A stretch of 64,000 nucleotides of DNA from an archaeon (GCA_021827865.1 JAKAUC010000013.1:434001-498000); one strand, 5' to 3'. Shown: positions 8,122-16,907, counted from the first letter of the stretch. Numbers and translations are program-made. The notes: a model not told the origin generated them from the letters alone.

Positions 8122-9327
8122 ATGCTGGTGGGGGTCGTCGGCAAACCTAATGTCGGAAAGTCGACGTTCTTCGCAGCCGCCACCCTGAAGGACGTCCAGA
8201 TAGCGGACTATCCCTTCACCACGGTCAAGCCCAACGTTGGCGTGGCTCACCTGGTCACCCAGTGCGTGTGCAAGGAGTTAGGGGTGGTCGACACCCCCAG
8301 GAACTCGACCTGCGTGGATGGGAGGAGGCTGGTCCCGGTGAAGGTGGTCGACGTCGCCGGCCTCGTGGAAGGTGCCTCCAAGGGGAGGGGGCTCGGGAAC
8401 CAGTTCCTCGACGACCTGAGGCAGGCGGACGCGCTGATACACGTGGTCGACGCCTCCGGCTCGACGGACCTGGAAGGAAGGAAGGTCCCGTCCGGGACCC
8501 ACGACCCCGCCGAGGACATCGGGATGGTCGAACGCGAATTCGACCTTTGGATGTTCGGGATACTGAAGAGGGACTGGGAGAAGGCGACCAGGTCCCTGGA
8601 ACAGTCAGGGGGGAAGGTAGTTGACCACCTTGCCGAGAGGCTTTCAGGCCTCTCGGTGACCCTCGCAGACGTCGAGGACGCCGTCCTCAGGCTCCGCCTT
8701 CGCACAGAGAAACCGAGCGCATGGACGGACGACCAGATCATGCAGCTCGTAGTAGAGACGAGGAAACTGACGAAGCCTTCCCTGATCGCCGCCAACAAGG
8801 CCGACCTCCCGACGTCCCCCCAGAACATCGAGAAGCTGAAGGGGACCGGGAGGCAGGTCGTCCCCTGCGCATCTGAGGCGGAGCTCCTTCTGCGCCGGGC
8901 GGCGGAGCGGGGCCTCGTCGCGTATGCCCCGGGGGACGAGATGTTCACCGTCTCGGACCCGGAGAAGCTCTCCGGAGCACAGTCGGTCGCCTTGAGGATG
9001 GTGGAGGAGAAGGTGATGAGGGCCTACGGAGGGACCGGAGTCCAGGAGGCTGTCAACAGGGCCTTCTTCGGGCTCCTGAAGGCCATCGTGGTATTCCCCG
9101 TGGAGGACGAGACTAAGCTGACCGACAAGGACGGCAGGGTGCTCCCGGACGCCTTCCTGATGAAGGGGGGTTCCACGGCCCTGGATCTCGCGCGTACCGT
9201 GCACAGCGACCTCGCCGAGGGGTTCCTCTACGCCGTGGACGCTAGGACAGGGAAGAGGCTGGCGGCCGACTATGTACTGCAGAACAGGGACGTGCTGAAG
9301 ATAGTCTCAAGCGGCAAGCGGGGCTAG
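8122..9327 (+). CDS. ychF: YchF/OLA1-type GTPase (OBG family ATPase)
   Basis: P-loop NTPase of the OBG group, tied to ribosomes and stress responses. The G motifs are clear: G1 GKPNVGKSTF (7-16), switch region IADYPFTTVKPNVG, G3 DVAGL, and G4 NKAD near 230. The C-terminal TGS domain is seen in VFPVEDETKLTDKDG, followed by MKGGSTALDLARTVHSDLAEGF. At 401 residues it has the archaeal length, with a helical insertion in the middle. Its 3' end overlaps that of the convergent S3Ae gene by 21 bases. Confidence 0.94.
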   Translation: MLVGVVGKPNVGKSTFFAAATLKDVQIADYPFTTVKPNVGVAHLVTQCVCKELGVVDTPRNSTCVDGRRLVPVKVVDVAGLVEGASKGRGLGNQFLDDLRQADALIHVVDASGSTDLEGRKVPSGTHDPAEDIGMVEREFDLWMFGILKRDWEKATRSLEQSGGKVVDHLAERLSGLSVTLADVEDAVLRLRLRTEKPSAWTDDQIMQLVVETRKLTKPSLIAANKADLPTSPQNIEKLKGTGRQVVPCASEAELLLRRAAERGLVAYAPGDEMFTVSDPEKLSGAQSVALRMVEEKVMRAYGGTGVQEAVNRAFFGLLKAIVVFPVEDETKLTDKDGRVLPDAFLMKGGSTALDLARTVHSDLAEGFLYAVDARTGKRLAADYVLQNRDVLKIVSSGKRG

Positions 9328-9930
9328 CTGCTCCGCCTTCCGAGGCTCGGGCTTTGCGATCAGCTTGCTCTTCCTCACCCCTACGTGCCTCAGGTGGGTC
9401 ACCTTCTTGGCCTCGTTGTAGACGTCGGAAGCGACCTTCTGGAGGACCAGCTCCTGGGCGAATCCTTCGTAGTTCATGCCGGCGGCCTTCTCGCCGATCA
9501 CCCTGTCCATGACGAGTCTGAGGTCGTGCTTCTTCGAGCTGTTCATCTTTCCCTGGGAGAGGGCCGTGCAGTAGACCCTGACCACGTAGCCGTCCTTGGT
9601 GGTGTAGTCTCTGATGAAGTCGGACATGGAGGAGCCCCTGCGTATCAGGCTCCTGAGGAACTCCCTCGAGTATTCGTGGCCCTTGAACACCGTGTAGGCG
9701 GTCTCGCCTTCCACCCTGTCAATCTGGAAGAAGAGCTTGAAGGCGTAGTGCTGGGGGTCCTGCTTCAGTATGTCGTAGAGGGTGGTCTCTATGACCCTGC
9801 CGGCCGGCTTCGCGACGTCGGTGAGCGGAACCCGGGCGATGGGTGCGTTCCCGAAGGACGGGGAGGCAGTTACCGTGACCCAGGACTTCAGCTTCCACTT
9901 GTCCCTGACCTTCGCCACTTTCTTTGGCAA
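9307..9930 (-). CDS. rps3ae: Ribosomal protein S3Ae (eS1)
   Basis: Small-subunit protein near the mRNA exit. The sequence has the family start KVRDKWKLKSWVTVTASPSF, the stretch GRVIETTLYDILKQD, and DYTTKDGYVVRVYCTALS. The 207-residue length is normal. An A/T-rich element (attataagc on the minus strand, about 9955-9965) lies inside the end of serS, 27 bases upstream of the ATG, so S3Ae probably has its own leaderless promoter at the end of the KEOPS-SerS block. Confidence 0.95.
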   Translation of the reverse strand: MPKKVAKVRDKWKLKSWVTVTASPSFGNAPIARVPLTDVAKPAGRVIETTLYDILKQDPQHYAFKLFFQIDRVEGETAYTVFKGHEYSREFLRSLIRRGSSMSDFIRDYTTKDGYVVRVYCTALSQGKMNSSKKHDLRLVMDRVIGEKAAGMNYEGFAQELVLQKVASDVYNEAKKVTHLRHVGVRKSKLIAKPEPRKAEQLAPLAA

Positions 9931-9964
9931 ACAGAGGCTCCCCTTTCGAATCTCGCTTATAATG

Positions 9965-11245
9965 TCAGCGTCTCTGGAGGCGGACGACTCCCCCCATGTA
10001 TGGGAGGAGGACCTCTGGAATCTTCACAGTCCCGTCACTCTGCTGGAAGTTCTCGACTATGGCCACCAGTACCCTGGTGGTGACGGCCGTGGAGTTCAGG
10101 GTGTGGACCAGCCTGGTCGCTTCGCTCTGCTTGTCCCTGAACCTGATTTTCAGTCGCCTGGACTGGTAGTCGGTGCAGTTGCTGCACGAGACCATCTCCC
10201 TGTACCTCCCCTGGACGGGCATCCAGGCTTCGAGGTCGTACTTCTTCGCTGCCACCGTCCCCATGTCCCCGGTGCATACGTTGACGACCCGGTAGCGGAG
10301 CCCCAGGCTCCGGAAGATCTCCTCGGCGTTCGCTATCAGCTGCTCGTGGAGCGGCCAGCTCTCCTCCGGCCGGGCGAAGGCGATCTGCTCGACCTTGTAG
10401 AACTGGTGGGTCCGGAATATCCCCTTGGTGTCCTTCCCGTGGGCCCCCGCTTCGACCCTGAAGCAGGGCGAGAAGCCGCAGTACTTCAGTGGGAGATCCG
10501 CTCCCTGCACGATCTCGTCGGAGTGCATGGCGACCAGGGGATGCTCTGAAGTTGCGATCATGTACAGGTCCTCCCCCTCTACCTTGTAGATGACCGGCCC
10601 GAAGTCGTTCAAGTCGGTCACCCCGCCGTAGGGTTCGCGCCTCATCATGAATGGGGGCTCCACGGGCGTGAACCCCTTCGCCGAGAGCACGTCCATGGCA
10701 TACCTCATGATCGCGTGCTCCAGCTTCACCGCGTCCCCCTTGAGGAAGAAGAAACGGGCCCCCGAGATCTTGGCCGCCCGCTCCATGTCGACCATCCCGA
10801 GACCGGCGAGGACCTCGATGTGATCCTTCGGCTCGAAGTCGAAGGCCCGCTCGTCCCCCCAGGCGCGGACCGTCACGTTCTCTGTGTCGTCCTTGCCGAC
10901 CGGGACGCTCTCGTGCAGGATGTTGGGCAGGGCCATCATGATGCCTTCCAACGCCCGCTGCTGGTCGTCCTGGACCTTTGCGAACTCGTCGAGGCGCTTC
11001 GAGATCTCGGCGACCTTCAGCTGCTCCGGCTGTATGGGCTGCTTTTTCCGCGCCAGGTCGGCGATGACCCTGTTGGCCTCGTTGAGCTCGTGGCGCAGGG
11101 CCTCCGCCTGAGCCTTGGCAGACCTCCACTCGGCGTCCGCCTTGACGGCGTCATCCACGAGGGTGAGCTTTTCGAGCATCCCCCTCTTCCTCAGGTCAGC
11201 TCTGATGACTTCAGGGCTCTCCCTCAGCAGCTTCACGTCTAGCAT
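9965..11245 (-). CDS. serS: Seryl-tRNA synthetase
   Basis: Charges tRNA-Ser. The N-terminal arm is a long antiparallel coiled coil (residues about 30-100, KAQAEALRHELNEANRVIADL). The class II catalytic core follows: motif 1 near the FTPVEPPFMMRREPYGG region, motif 2 FRVEAGAHGKDTKGIFRTHQF, and motif 3 TTRVLVAIVENFQ. The 426-residue length is the standard (not methanogen) SerS type. A TATA-like cttttatcgc (minus strand, about 11271-11281) is 28 bases before the ATG, within the intergenic space after pcc1. Confidence 0.97.
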   Translation of the reverse strand: MLDVKLLRESPEVIRADLRKRGMLEKLTLVDDAVKADAEWRSAKAQAEALRHELNEANRVIADLARKKQPIQPEQLKVAEISKRLDEFAKVQDDQQRALEGIMMALPNILHESVPVGKDDTENVTVRAWGDERAFDFEPKDHIEVLAGLGMVDMERAAKISGARFFFLKGDAVKLEHAIMRYAMDVLSAKGFTPVEPPFMMRREPYGGVTDLNDFGPVIYKVEGEDLYMIATSEHPLVAMHSDEIVQGADLPLKYCGFSPCFRVEAGAHGKDTKGIFRTHQFYKVEQIAFARPEESWPLHEQLIANAEEIFRSLGLRYRVVNVCTGDMGTVAAKKYDLEAWMPVQGRYREMVSCSNCTDYQSRRLKIRFRDKQSEATRLVHTLNSTAVTTRVLVAIVENFQQSDGTVKIPEVLLPYMGGVVRLQRR

Positions 11246-11254
11246 GGCGCTATC

Positions 11255-11509
11255 TCAGCCCCGCTCCGAATGCGATAAAAGCCATACCCCCTCGAAGAGC
11301 GCCAGGTCCTTGAGGATTGCCAGCGCCGTCGAGATCGAGCTGGAGGCAGAGGCCGAGTCTATGGTGATCTTCATGGCGCCCCCCTCCGCCACCGAGGTCA
11401 GCTTCATCCCCCTGGGCGCGCCCTCGTTGTCCGGGGCGAGGACGGACATCAGGCTCTCCAGGGCCTTCGGGTCTGAGCAGCCGGCCCGCAGCTCGACCCT
11501 GGTCCTCAA
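11255..11509 (-). CDS. pcc1: KEOPS complex subunit Pcc1
   Basis: Dimerisation and tRNA-binding subunit of KEOPS, which makes the t6A base of tRNA. The 84-residue protein has the small beta-alpha-beta CTAG/Pcc1 fold: a strand with RVELRAGCSD, a helix ALESLMSVLAPDN, the strand MKITIDSASA, and a helix SISTALAILKDLALFE. Its start overlaps the end of the DHH nuclease gene by 4 bases. Kae1 and Bud32 lie in the same block, which strengthens the call. Confidence 0.83.
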   Translation of the reverse strand: MRTRVELRAGCSDPKALESLMSVLAPDNEGAPRGMKLTSVAEGGAMKITIDSASASSSISTALAILKDLALFEGVWLLSHSERG

Positions 11510-12912
11510 CCGGCCACCCTCGCCAGGACGGCCCTAGAGAAGGAGTCTCCTCTGGAGGATGGTATCTTGGCCCCTGCCGCCATCTCGTGCCCTCCCCCCA
11601 CCCCGTCCACAGCCTCCGCGGCCTCCTTCATGATGAGGCCCAGGTTCACCGGCCCGGCGAACGCATCCCCTACCCTCGAGGAGATCTTGAGGTCTGAGCC
11701 CCTGGCTGTCGCCCGCCCCACGACCACCTTGTCCTTGAACTCGGGGGTGGACGTCAGTATCGAGATCACGGGCCCCAGCAGGTTCTCGTCCACCAGCCCC
11801 TCCCCGTTCACGAAGACCAGGCTCCCGTGCCGTTCCATCCTGGACGGCTCAGAGGTGAGCCCGCTCAGCGCCTTGTTGATTCCTCCCCTGTACTCGGAGA
11901 GGGTCTTCATGGCGTCCTTCAGGGCCTGGGACCTGTCCCCCAGGCAGACCGAGATGCCTATCCCCGAGGCGCCCATCCGGCCGCAAGAGTTCAGCAGCGT
12001 GCCGAACTCCCTGGCGTCCCTGAGCGGCGTGAAGGCGTCCTCGAAGTGCAACGTGTAGACCTCGCCGAACATGCCTGACAGCGCCTCGCTTGCGCCCTCC
12101 TGAGAGCTCACGACCCCCGCCAGGACCTCGATGAGCCTCTTCTTTTCGTCCTGGGAGAGCGAAGATATGGTGCGCCAGGTCCCTCCGTCCTTTAGGGATA
12201 GGCCGGATTGATGGAGCAGAGCGAGGACCGCGTCCCTCCCCCCGGTCAAACCCTTCAGGAACGGCGTGGAAGTGAGGGCTATGGCCTCGTGGACCGGCCT
12301 GGTCTCGCGCCCCGTGAACATGAGGTCGGTGGTCATGGAGACAAGGCCGCGGGTCTGGGCGTCCCCGAGGGCCGCCCTGTTGAGGCCGCCGAGCGACCTC
12401 CCAGGTCCCGAGTCCTGGCGGTCCGCCACGGCGCCCACCACGGCGAGGGGAGAGAGGTCAGCGTTGGCCGGGTCGAGGGCTGCGGCGAAGAAGTAGGCCA
12501 TCGCCGAGGAGCACGCCTCCTTCCCCCCGTCGAACCCAAAGGCCCAGGCGTTGACCACGCAAGGGCTGCGGATGTCGGCCTCGGAGATCTGGTGGTGGTC
12601 GATGACTAGGAACCTGTCCCCGAAGGCCGCTTCGAGCTCCGAGACCAGGGTGGACCCCAGGTCAGTGAAGATGTTGAACTCGTAGCCCAGCTCCTTCAGG
12701 GCGCCGATCGTCTTCGCGTCCAGGTCCGGGACGGTGCGCAGGGCGACGTTGGCCCCCTTTCGCTTGAGCGCCGCGAACACGGCCGAGCCGCTGCAGAGGC
12801 CGTCGGCGTCTATGTGGGTGACTACGAGAATCCTCTTCCCATCGGCGGACAGCTTCAGCAGGCCGGGTCCCATCGCCCTGTAGCGCGCCATGAGCCCTTC
12901 GAAGTCGGCCAC
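11506..12912 (-). CDS. DHH-family phosphoesterase, RecJ-like (GAN-type) nuclease
   Basis: Archaeal RecJ homolog; relatives (GAN) bind GINS and trim single-stranded DNA or RNA. The N-terminal DHH domain has VVTHIDADGLCSGSAVF (metal-binding Asp residues) and the signature VIDHHQISEAD at about 97-107, then VGAVADRQD. The C-terminal DHHA1 domain ends with GVGGGHEMAAGAKIPSS. The 468 residues match the archaeal group. It sits between S15 and Pcc1 in a same-strand block. GINS and MCM genes are in the window at 49.7 kb but not adjacent. Confidence 0.88.
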   Translation of the reverse strand: MADFEGLMARYRAMGPGLLKLSADGKRILVVTHIDADGLCSGSAVFAALKRKGANVALRTVPDLDAKTIGALKELGYEFNIFTDLGSTLVSELEAAFGDRFLVIDHHQISEADIRSPCVVNAWAFGFDGGKEACSSAMAYFFAAALDPANADLSPLAVVGAVADRQDSGPGRSLGGLNRAALGDAQTRGLVSMTTDLMFTGRETRPVHEAIALTSTPFLKGLTGGRDAVLALLHQSGLSLKDGGTWRTISSLSQDEKKRLIEVLAGVVSSQEGASEALSGMFGEVYTLHFEDAFTPLRDAREFGTLLNSCGRMGASGIGISVCLGDRSQALKDAMKTLSEYRGGINKALSGLTSEPSRMERHGSLVFVNGEGLVDENLLGPVISILTSTPEFKDKVVVGRATARGSDLKISSRVGDAFAGPVNLGLIMKEAAEAVDGVGGGHEMAAGAKIPSSRGDSFSRAVLARVAG

Positions 12913-12927
12913 GGGCCCGCCTCCGAT

Positions 12928-13377
12928 CTAGGCCAGCTGTGCGACCACGGCGGTGTACTTGAAGTCGCTCGGCAGGATGCCCTTCGCCTTGTAGTACTTC
13001 GAGAGCCGGTAGATCTTAGCTTCGACGAGCTCGAGCGAGTGCACGTTCTTCCTGTCGCTGCGGTGGGTGCCGAGGTGCTTCTGGACCCGGTGGGCCCTCT
13101 CGATCAGGTCCTGGAGGTCCTGAGGCATCTTGGGGGCAGCCTTCCCTTCGGCCAGGATCTTCCCCAGCGACCGGCCGGTCAGGGTCTTGATCAGCGGGAC
13201 ACCGTAGTCGTCTCTGAGCGCCTGGCCTATCCTGCTGGGGGTGGACCCTTCCTTCGCCAGCTTGAGGGCCGCGTTCTTGGCCTCGTCCGGGGTGGTCGTC
13301 ACCCAATTAGGATTGCTTCTGCTCGGGGGCCTCGTTTGGTGAGACTTGCCGTGCCTGTGAGAGTGAATTCGAGCCAT
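12928..13377 (-). CDS. rps15: Ribosomal protein S15
   Basis: Small-subunit rRNA-binding protein, archaeal-eukaryotic form with N-terminal extension. Begins MARIHSHRHGKSHQTRPP and carries the core GQALRDDYGVPLIKTLTGRSL and HRSDRKNVHSLELVEAKIYRL. The 149-residue length is usual. A TATA-like ctttatc lies about 30 bases before the ATG on the minus strand (13410-13416), in the gap after Bud32. Confidence 0.97.
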   Translation of the reverse strand: MARIHSHRHGKSHQTRPPSRSNPNWVTTTPDEAKNAALKLAKEGSTPSRIGQALRDDYGVPLIKTLTGRSLGKILAEGKAAPKMPQDLQDLIERAHRVQKHLGTHRSDRKNVHSLELVEAKIYRLSKYYKAKGILPSDFKYTAVVAQLA

Positions 13378-13441
13378 GCTTCAGGAGCTCAGGCGAGTCC
13401 TATGCGTTGGGCTGATAAAGGTTGCCCGCCAAGTCCGCGTC

Positions 13442-14113
13442 TCACGCGACCCTGGCGTATCTTCCCCTGCGCTCGATGCTCCGGAGCTGGCTGTGGACCC
13501 TCCTGAAGTTCGCGCTACCGGCCCTCGCCTCGTACCCCCGGAAGAACGCGCCCAGGGCGGCCTCGGATATGCCAGGGTGGGCGCCCACGAGGGTCTCTTT
13601 GATCAGGCGGAGGTCGACGGCGTGGTCCTCCAGCCTGCGGGTGCGGTAGGCCAGCCCGAAGTCCAGGAAGACGAGGCTCCCCCTCCTGGCCACGACGTTG
13701 GCGGTGGTGAGGTCCCCGTGCATCATCCCCGCCGCGTGGAGGCGAGCTACCCCCTCCCCGAACTTGAAGAACTGCTCCTCCGCCTCCCTCTCCTCCATCG
13801 AGCCCGCCAGGTCCCTGAGCCTTTCGCCTTCGACGTACTCCATGACCAGGGTGGCCGCGCGGAGGTCGAGATGATAGAGGAACGGAACCGCGACACCGGC
13901 GCGCTTCGCATAGCGGATCATCTCCCCCTCGCGCAGGGTCCTCTGGCGCCTGATCTCCTCGTCGAGCACCGCCAGCCTGTAGGCGAGCGGCTTCCTGACC
14001 TTGAACACGGCGGGGAGGCCCTGCCAGTCGCCCAGCACGACGTCAGCCTCGGCCCCCCTGTAGAGGAGGCGGCCGGGGGATGGATCAGCTGCGCCAGGGG
14101 ATGTCAACCACAT
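13442..14113 (-). CDS. bud32: KEOPS complex kinase/ATPase Bud32
   Basis: Small atypical kinase that acts as the ATPase of KEOPS. Conserved features: GAEADVVLGDWQGLPAVFKVRK with the ATP-contacting lysine, YAKRAGVAVP, the catalytic loop MMHGDLTTANVV, and LVFLDFGLAYRT with the DFG motif. C-terminus is basic (RSIERRGRYARVA), as in known Bud32, where it contacts partners. The track's start at 14179 is too long; ATG 14113 fits the family length (223 residues). The gene start overlaps the Kae1 end by 29 bases, in a different frame, so the two are probably coupled. Confidence 0.93.
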   Translation of the reverse strand: MWLTSPGAADPSPGRLLYRGAEADVVLGDWQGLPAVFKVRKPLAYRLAVLDEEIRRQRTLREGEMIRYAKRAGVAVPFLYHLDLRAATLVMEYVEGERLRDLAGSMEEREAEEQFFKFGEGVARLHAAGMMHGDLTTANVVARRGSLVFLDFGLAYRTRRLEDHAVDLRLIKETLVGAHPGISEAALGAFFRGYEARAGSANFRRVHSQLRSIERRGRYARVA

Positions 14114-15077
14114 CGAGCCTCCATGACTGTCTGACCGACGACTCCACCACCGGGACCTGTATCCCGCACCCGTGGGCAAGGGCCCCTGTCCAGGCGATCT
14201 GCGCCCCGCAGTCTCCGCTGTATTCGAGCGGGACCGCCAGGACCCTGGCCGAGTGCCGACCGGCCATGGCCGACATCATCTGCGAAAGGCGCCTGTTCGC
14301 AGCCACTCCCCCTACTATCATGACCTCCTTCTTCTCCGTGAAGGCGAGGGCCCTCTCGGTGACCTCGGTCACCATCGAGAACGAGGTCTCCTGGAGCGAA
14401 TAGGAGACGTCCTCGAAGGAGGCGCCCCGGTCGAGGAGGGTCTTCGACGCGGTCAGGAGCCCTGAGAACGAGACGTCGTTACCCTTCACCGAGTACGGGA
14501 GCCTGAGGTAGCTGGACGACCTCGACGCCGCTTCCTCGATGGCGCGGCCGCAGGGGGAGGCCAAGCCGTGGTGCCGGCCAAACTGGTCCAGGAGCTGCCC
14601 GAGGGTGAGGTCGAGGGACTCGCCAAGAATCCTCCACCTCCCACCCGAGAATGCGATGATCATGGTGTGCCCCCCCGAGACGAGGAGGACCACGGGGTCC
14701 CTGGCGCCTGTCAGTAGGCACCCCAGCTCGATGTGACCCACCGCGTGGTTGACCGGGACGAGGGGGACCCCCAGGGAGGCGGCCAAGGTCCGGGCGGCCA
14801 CGGCGCCCACGCGGAGGCACGGACCCAGGCCCGGGCCCATGGCGTAGGCCACGGCTGAGATCTCGCCCAGCCCCGCCCCCGAGGAGCGGATGGCCTCCTC
14901 CAGGACCGACGGCGCGGCGGCCAGGTGGTTCTGTGAGGCCTCGAAGGGGTGGATCCCGCTCCCCTCGGGAGCTTTGTAGACCGACTTCGCGTTGGAGAGT
15001 ATCTTGCCGTCGGTTGAGACCACCGAGGCCGAGAAGGTGTGGGCGGTGCTCTCCACGCCGAGGACGAGGCGGTTCAT
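14085..15077 (-). CDS. kae1: KEOPS complex catalytic subunit Kae1
   Basis: Transfers the threonylcarbamoyl group to A37 of tRNAs that read ANN codons. Begins MNRLVLGVESTAHTFSASVV. The metal-binding pair is NHAVGHIE (H at about 104 and 108), followed by LLVSGGHTMI and GESLDLTLGQLLDQFGRHHG. MIVGGVAANRRL and YSGDCGAQIAWTG complete the ASKHA fold. At 330 residues it has the archaeal length. The gene is separate from Bud32, unlike the fused form of some euryarchaea. It follows an unknown gene by 6 bases. Confidence 0.96.
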   Translation of the reverse strand: MNRLVLGVESTAHTFSASVVSTDGKILSNAKSVYKAPEGSGIHPFEASQNHLAAAPSVLEEAIRSSGAGLGEISAVAYAMGPGLGPCLRVGAVAARTLAASLGVPLVPVNHAVGHIELGCLLTGARDPVVLLVSGGHTMIIAFSGGRWRILGESLDLTLGQLLDQFGRHHGLASPCGRAIEEAASRSSSYLRLPYSVKGNDVSFSGLLTASKTLLDRGASFEDVSYSLQETSFSMVTEVTERALAFTEKKEVMIVGGVAANRRLSQMMSAMAGRHSARVLAVPLEYSGDCGAQIAWTGALAHGCGIQVPVVESSVRQSWRLDVVDIPWRS

Positions 15078-15083
15078 CTCTGC

Positions 15084-15605
15084 CTACATCTTGCGGGTCT
15101 GGCGGTAGAGGTCGCCCAGCAGGTTGACGTAGGGCTTGACCTCGACCAGGAAGTCCTCGAACTTCCCCCTCTCGAAGGTGGCCGCGTGCCTCCCCCCCTC
15201 GAACACGATCTTGGCCGCGAGGACGATCCCTCCGCTGCGGTCCGGGTCCGACTTCAGCTTCGGGAAGTGGATCAGGGCCCCGTAGCCCGTCTTCTTGCCC
15301 CCCTTCGTGAATACGACGTTGTAGTACATGCTGAGGGTCTTGGTGAACTGCGCCAACTGCTTCTTCCTGCTCTCGCTCCGCTTCACATGGTCGAATTCGG
15401 CCGACGCCAGGATGTCTATCATCTCCTTGAGCAGCTTCATGTCGCTCACCTTCCTGGTGTAGCCAGCGTACTCGATGGGCATCTGATAGACGCTGTTAAT
15501 GACCGAGTCCCAGTCGTCCAGGACCGCGAAGGTGCTGGTGTCCAAGTTCATCTCTCTCTTCAGCTCGTCCGACAGGACGTCCTCCACGGTCAGCTTTCTG
15601 GGCAT
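15084..15605 (-). CDS. Unknown protein, first gene of the Kae1-Bud32 block
   Basis: A 173-residue soluble protein I do not recognise. No signal peptide or membrane segment is visible. It is mixed alpha/beta: helical N-terminal half (residues 1-90, basic stretch HVKRSESRKKQLAQFTKTL), then strands YYNVVFTK, YGALIHFPKL and GIVLAAKIVFEGG, and a C-terminal helix. Only 6 bases separate it from kae1 on the same strand, and it precedes kae1, so it is probably cotranscribed. The location suggests, but does not show, a link with tRNA modification or translation. Confidence 0.7.
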   Translation of the reverse strand: MPRKLTVEDVLSDELKREMNLDTSTFAVLDDWDSVINSVYQMPIEYAGYTRKVSDMKLLKEMIDILASAEFDHVKRSESRKKQLAQFTKTLSMYYNVVFTKGGKKTGYGALIHFPKLKSDPDRSGGIVLAAKIVFEGGRHAATFERGKFEDFLVEVKPYVNLLGDLYRQTRKM

Positions 15606-15696
15606 GGCTATGGCGCTGGGCGGCGCATAGTTAACGTTGACTCTCGCAGCCGCTCCGGACGGGGCCTAGGGAGCCGAGGGCGTCCCCGGGTCGGGC

Positions 15697-16362
15697 CTAG
15701 TGCCAGAGGATCTCGGACTCGCCCGTCTGGGCAGAGACGCTGGCCACTGCCTGAAGATAGTCGGATGGAATGTGGCTCCAGAAAGAGGTCGGCGCGCCAT
15801 AGGCGAGGAGATGTATGTTCCGCGCGTTCAACAGGGAGAGCTCCGCCCTGATCTCTGACTCCCAGGCGGAGGCGTTCTGGGGGACGTTGGGGGGAGGCGT
15901 CACCGCGAGGACAAGGCAGGCGCCGCCCACGGTGACGGCGGGCTGGGGCAGCCTGACGGCCGTCCCGACTATGTAGAGGTATACGACCGGGCAGATAGAG
16001 GAGTCGTTGACGTGGGCGGAGTAGAAGTTGTAGTACGAGGCTGAGAGGCTGAAGTCGTCGAGCATGACCCCGGAGACCTGGGCTTTGTGGGACTGATAGA
16101 ACGCCAGCTCCTCGGCGGCGTTCCCTCCCTCAGTGTTCGGGAGGAGGATGAGCCATGTGGAGGCGCACCCCGCATTCTGAGACTGGCCGAAGCCGGCGAC
16201 GGTCACCGCCTGGGCCGTGACATTCCCGGAACACGGCCTCGGGGCTGCCGGGTCCTGCCACAGCGTTACAGCGGAACCGGGATGAAGAGGCTGGAACGAC
16301 TGAAAGCCGACCATGCCCACCGTCAGCAGGACGACCAAGGCGAAGGCAGCCGCGCTCTTCAT
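15697..16362 (-). CDS. Probable secreted or membrane-anchored protein of unknown function
   Basis: From the ATG at 16362 the protein begins MKSAAAFALVVLLTVGMVGF, a typical signal peptide or N-terminal anchor; the ORF track's longer start at 16506 runs through a promoter region. The remaining 200 residues are outward-type: rich in Ser, Ala and Asn, with cysteines at PRPCSG, NAGCAS, SICPV and GGACLV that could form disulfides. No family recognised; VSGVMLDDFSLSASYYNFY has a glycosidase-like flavour (an Asp-Asp pair in a barrel-type strand), but that is weak. A TATA-like ctattaagg lies about 28 bases upstream, and the gene diverges from the exosome-associated gene. Confidence 0.6.
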   Translation of the reverse strand: MKSAAAFALVVLLTVGMVGFQSFQPLHPGSAVTLWQDPAAPRPCSGNVTAQAVTVAGFGQSQNAGCASTWLILLPNTEGGNAAEELAFYQSHKAQVSGVMLDDFSLSASYYNFYSAHVNDSSICPVVYLYIVGTAVRLPQPAVTVGGACLVLAVTPPPNVPQNASAWESEIRAELSLLNARNIHLLAYGAPTSFWSHIPSDYLQAVASVSAQTGESEILWH

Positions 16363-16474
16363 CGCTGGCGCGAGCGCGAAGGCCCTTAATAGGAAGCCCG
16401 ACCGTTGTTCATCACCCGCGGGACCCCGTGCCTCCGCGAGCTTATACCAGCCCGCCGCCCCCGGGGGAGGGAAG

Positions 16475-16906
16475 TTGAAGCTCCCCATCGCGTCCGTCGA
16501 AGTCACATACCTGATACATGCGACCGAGGACGAGAGGAAGGTCGAGGCAGCGGTGGGGAGGCTACTTGGTGGGGCCCAGGCTTTCGAGAGGGAGGCCCTC
16601 GATGGGCATTTTGGAAATCAGATCGTCAGGACCAGGGCGCACCTGACCGGGGATGCGGCCGCGTCGGCATTCAGGCACCTCGTAACGTCGCTCCCCCCCG
16701 GCGTCCGGGGCGCGCTGGCCAGGGAGTTGGGGGCCTATGTCGACGAGCACTCGGCGCTTTACCTCCGGCTGGACAAGCAGCGGCTGGTCTCCGGGTCACC
16801 CGAGCTCGGGACGACGGACGCGGTGAGGGTGAAGGTAAAGCCGAGGCTCCACGCGCTGAAGGGCGGGGCGCTGGAGTTCTACGCCAGGGAGCTGGAGGGG
16901 CGCTAG
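16475..16906 (+). CDS. Exosome-associated RNA-binding protein (COG1325 type)
   Basis: Small protein of the archaeal RNA-binding/exosome-subunit group (COG1325), whose genes often neighbour RNase P and exosome genes. The family core is EVTYLIHATEDERKVEAAV (a strand and helix), GHFGNQIVRTRAHL, and VDEHSALYLRLDKQRL. The track starts upstream at 16313; homology starts at TTG 16475, which has a purine-rich gggaggg just before it and a TATA-like gcttatacc about 31 bases upstream. The next start follows the stop by one base, so rnp2 is likely coupled. Confidence 0.75.
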   Translation: MKLPIASVEVTYLIHATEDERKVEAAVGRLLGGAQAFEREALDGHFGNQIVRTRAHLTGDAAASAFRHLVTSLPPGVRGALARELGAYVDEHSALYLRLDKQRLVSGSPELGTTDAVRVKVKPRLHALKGGALEFYARELEGR

Positions 16907-16907
16907 A

